A stretch of DNA of 5,517 nucleotides from Bacillota bacterium (GTDB lineage: Bacteria; Bacillota; Dethiobacteria; SKNC01): contig SKNC01000083.1 of NCBI GenBank assembly GCA_007120745.1, forward strand, positions 1 through 5,517, in the 5' to 3' direction. The stretch's first letter is position 1. The number at the start of each line of letters is the position of its first letter. The notes below the pieces were generated by a model. That model searched no databases and was not told the origin of the DNA. It saw nothing but the letters and a program-made list of their open reading frames with translations. A program made the translations under genes and the position numbers. Shown here one piece after another: positions 4,210-5,517 of this stretch.

Positions 4210-5517
4210 ATGCAGATTTTTGAAGAGTTGGGGTTAAGCCGTTCATTACTAGAAGCGGTATCAAAGATGGGGTTTGAAGCTGCTACCCCTATACAGGAGC
4301 AGGCAATTCCGCCTGTGCTGGCAGGGAAAGATATCATTGGGCAGGCGCAGACAGGTACCGGTAAAACAGCAGCTTTTGCCATTCCCATGATTGAGCAGAT
4401 AGACCGGAAAACAGAAGACATTAAAGGGCTTGTGGTTACCCCTACTCGAGAATTGGCAGTTCAGGTGGCGGAAGAAATAAACACCATAGGACAAATAAAA
4501 GGAATCAAGTCATTACCCGTTTACGGAGGACAGGATATTACCCGGCAGATCAAGGCACTGAAAAAGAGGCCTCAAATTATTGTAGGAACACCCGGCCGTT
4601 TAATGGACCACATGAGGAGAAAAACAATACGACTTCAGCAGGTGTCCATGGTTGTGTTGGACGAGGCGGATGAAATGCTTAATATGGGATTCATTGAGGA
4701 TATTGAAACAATTTTAGAAGGAATTCCCACGGACCATCAAACCATGCTTTTTTCGGCTACCATGCCTGAGACGGTACAGAATCTAGCCCGGCGCTTTATG
4801 AAAACACCGGAACTGATAAAGATAAAATCAAAAGAAGTGACCGTTCCCAATACGGAGCAGTACTATATTGAGGTCCATGAAAGACAAAAGTTTGATGTTT
4901 TATGCCGTGTGCTGGACATACAGTCCCCGGATTTATCTATTATTTTTGGAAGGACCAAAAGACGGGTGGACGAACTGAACGAGGCTTTAAATAAACGAGG
5001 GTATACTGCAGAAGGGATTCACGGGGACCTTACCCAGGCAAAGCGGGACAGCGTAATGCGTAACTTTAAAAATGGGACTACGGAAATTTTAGTGGCTACC
5101 GATGTAGCCGCCCGGGGGCTTGACATCAGCGGGGTTACCCATGTTTACAACTTTGATATTCCTCAAGATGCAGAATGGTATGTTCACAGAGTTGGACGCA
5201 CAGGGCGCCTGGGAAAAGCCGGGATTGCCACAACCTTCGTTACTCCCCGGGAAATTCACCAGCTTAAAATTATAGAAAAAACTACAAAAAGAAAAATTCT
5301 TCGGCAGTCTGTGCCTACAACAAGTGAAGCTCTGGAAGGACAGCAGCAGATTGCCATGGATAAATTAATCCAAACTGTAGATCAAGAGGATCTGCGTCAA
5401 TACAAAGATTTGGCCGTAACGCTGCTGGATGAAAAGGATTCAGTATCTCTTTTGGCGGCAGCATTAAAAATTCTTACAAAAGAGCCCGACAGCACGCCGG
5501 TTACGCTTTCGGAGGAA
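4210..5517 (+). CDS. cshA: DEAD-box ATP-dependent RNA helicase, CshA/DeaD type (3' end missing)
   Basis: The first 436 residues of an RNA helicase that runs off the window in frame. It uses ATP to unwind short RNA duplexes, in roles such as mRNA turnover with the degradosome, ribosome assembly and cold growth. Helicase motifs appear in order: Q motif (F22 to Q29, ATPIQ), motif I AQTGTGKT (46-53), Ia PTRELA (78-83), GG (106-107), Ib TPGRL (127-131), II DEAD (151-154), III SAT (182-184), IV IIFGRTK (244-250), V ATDVAARGLD (296-305) and VI HRVGRTGR (326-333). Catalytic residues are intact. After about residue 345 a CshA/DbpA-like C-terminal extension begins; any RNA-binding tail lies beyond the edge. 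The ATG at 4210 follows GGAG (4196-4199) by 10 nt and begins MQIFEELGLS, as in this family. The symbol is by resemblance to Bacillus CshA, and DeaD-type naming is equally possible. It follows the cold-shock gene, separated by a terminator and its own probable promoter. Confidence 0.93.
   Translation, partial: MQIFEELGLSRSLLEAVSKMGFEAATPIQEQAIPPVLAGKDIIGQAQTGTGKTAAFAIPMIEQIDRKTEDIKGLVVTPTRELAVQVAEEINTIGQIKGIKSLPVYGGQDITRQIKALKKRPQIIVGTPGRLMDHMRRKTIRLQQVSMVVLDEADEMLNMGFIEDIETILEGIPTDHQTMLFSATMPETVQNLARRFMKTPELIKIKSKEVTVPNTEQYYIEVHERQKFDVLCRVLDIQSPDLSIIFGRTKRRVDELNEALNKRGYTAEGIHGDLTQAKRDSVMRNFKNGTTEILVATDVAARGLDISGVTHVYNFDIPQDAEWYVHRVGRTGRLGKAGIATTFVTPREIHQLKIIEKTTKRKILRQSVPTTSEALEGQQQIAMDKLIQTVDQEDLRQYKDLAVTLLDEKDSVSLLAAALKILTKEPDSTPVTLSEE

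Noticed and set aside
4092..4494. Two minus-strand open frames over the start of the helicase
   Set aside because: They are antisense to the helicase Q motif and motif I, which are unmistakable on the plus strand.
1..5517. CRISPR array, insertion sequence, tRNA or rRNA
   Set aside because: No regularly spaced repeats, transposase-like frames, terminal inverted repeats, or tRNA/rRNA-like segments were seen on either strand.

Overview
The window looks like chromosomal DNA from an endospore-forming, low-to-moderate-GC Firmicute, most likely in the Clostridia (Peptococcaceae or Desulfotomaculum-like); this placement is an inference. It rests on a YlbJ/SpoVV sporulation membrane protein, a short AbrB-type regulator carrying a two-CxxC tail of a kind I recall from clostridia, strong AGGAGG-type ribosome binding sites, and frequent TTG/GTG starts.

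Layout: (1) 1-1134, plus strand: the 3' part of a major facilitator superfamily (MFS) transporter whose first residues lie outside the window. (2) 1131-2390, minus strand: ylbJ (spoVV), converging on the transporter so tightly that the two stop codons overlap. (3) 2391-2582: a ylbJ leader with a sigma-E-like promoter, and a strong hairpin terminator ending the next minus-strand gene. (4) 2583-2816, minus strand: an AbrB-family regulator with a C-terminal putative zinc ribbon. (5) 2817-3114: a divergent intergenic region with a perfect 22-bp palindrome, and a good sigma-A-type promoter whose spacer and start region carry a tandem repeated element that looks like an autoregulatory operator. (6) 3115-3618, plus strand: a MerR-like regulator with a TTG start. 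(7) 3619-3841: the promoter region and long leader of a cold-shock gene, including a segment able to pair with the Shine-Dalgarno sequence. (8) 3842-4039: a cold-shock protein gene followed by a 16-bp hairpin terminator. (9) 4210-5517: a DEAD-box RNA helicase of the CshA/DeaD type, running off the right edge.

Functionally there are two themes. YlbJ and the AbrB-like protein belong to the sporulation/transition-state repertoire. The cold-shock protein and the DEAD-box helicase form an RNA-remodelling pair: one binds and melts single-stranded RNA, the other unwinds duplexes. The MerR-like gene sits between them and appears self-regulated. I see no mobile element, CRISPR array, rRNA or tRNA. No wholly new system is evident; the most interesting material is regulatory: the pairing in the cold-shock leader, the tandem operator before the MerR-like gene, the isolated palindrome, and the non-ATG starts overlapping out-of-frame ATGs.
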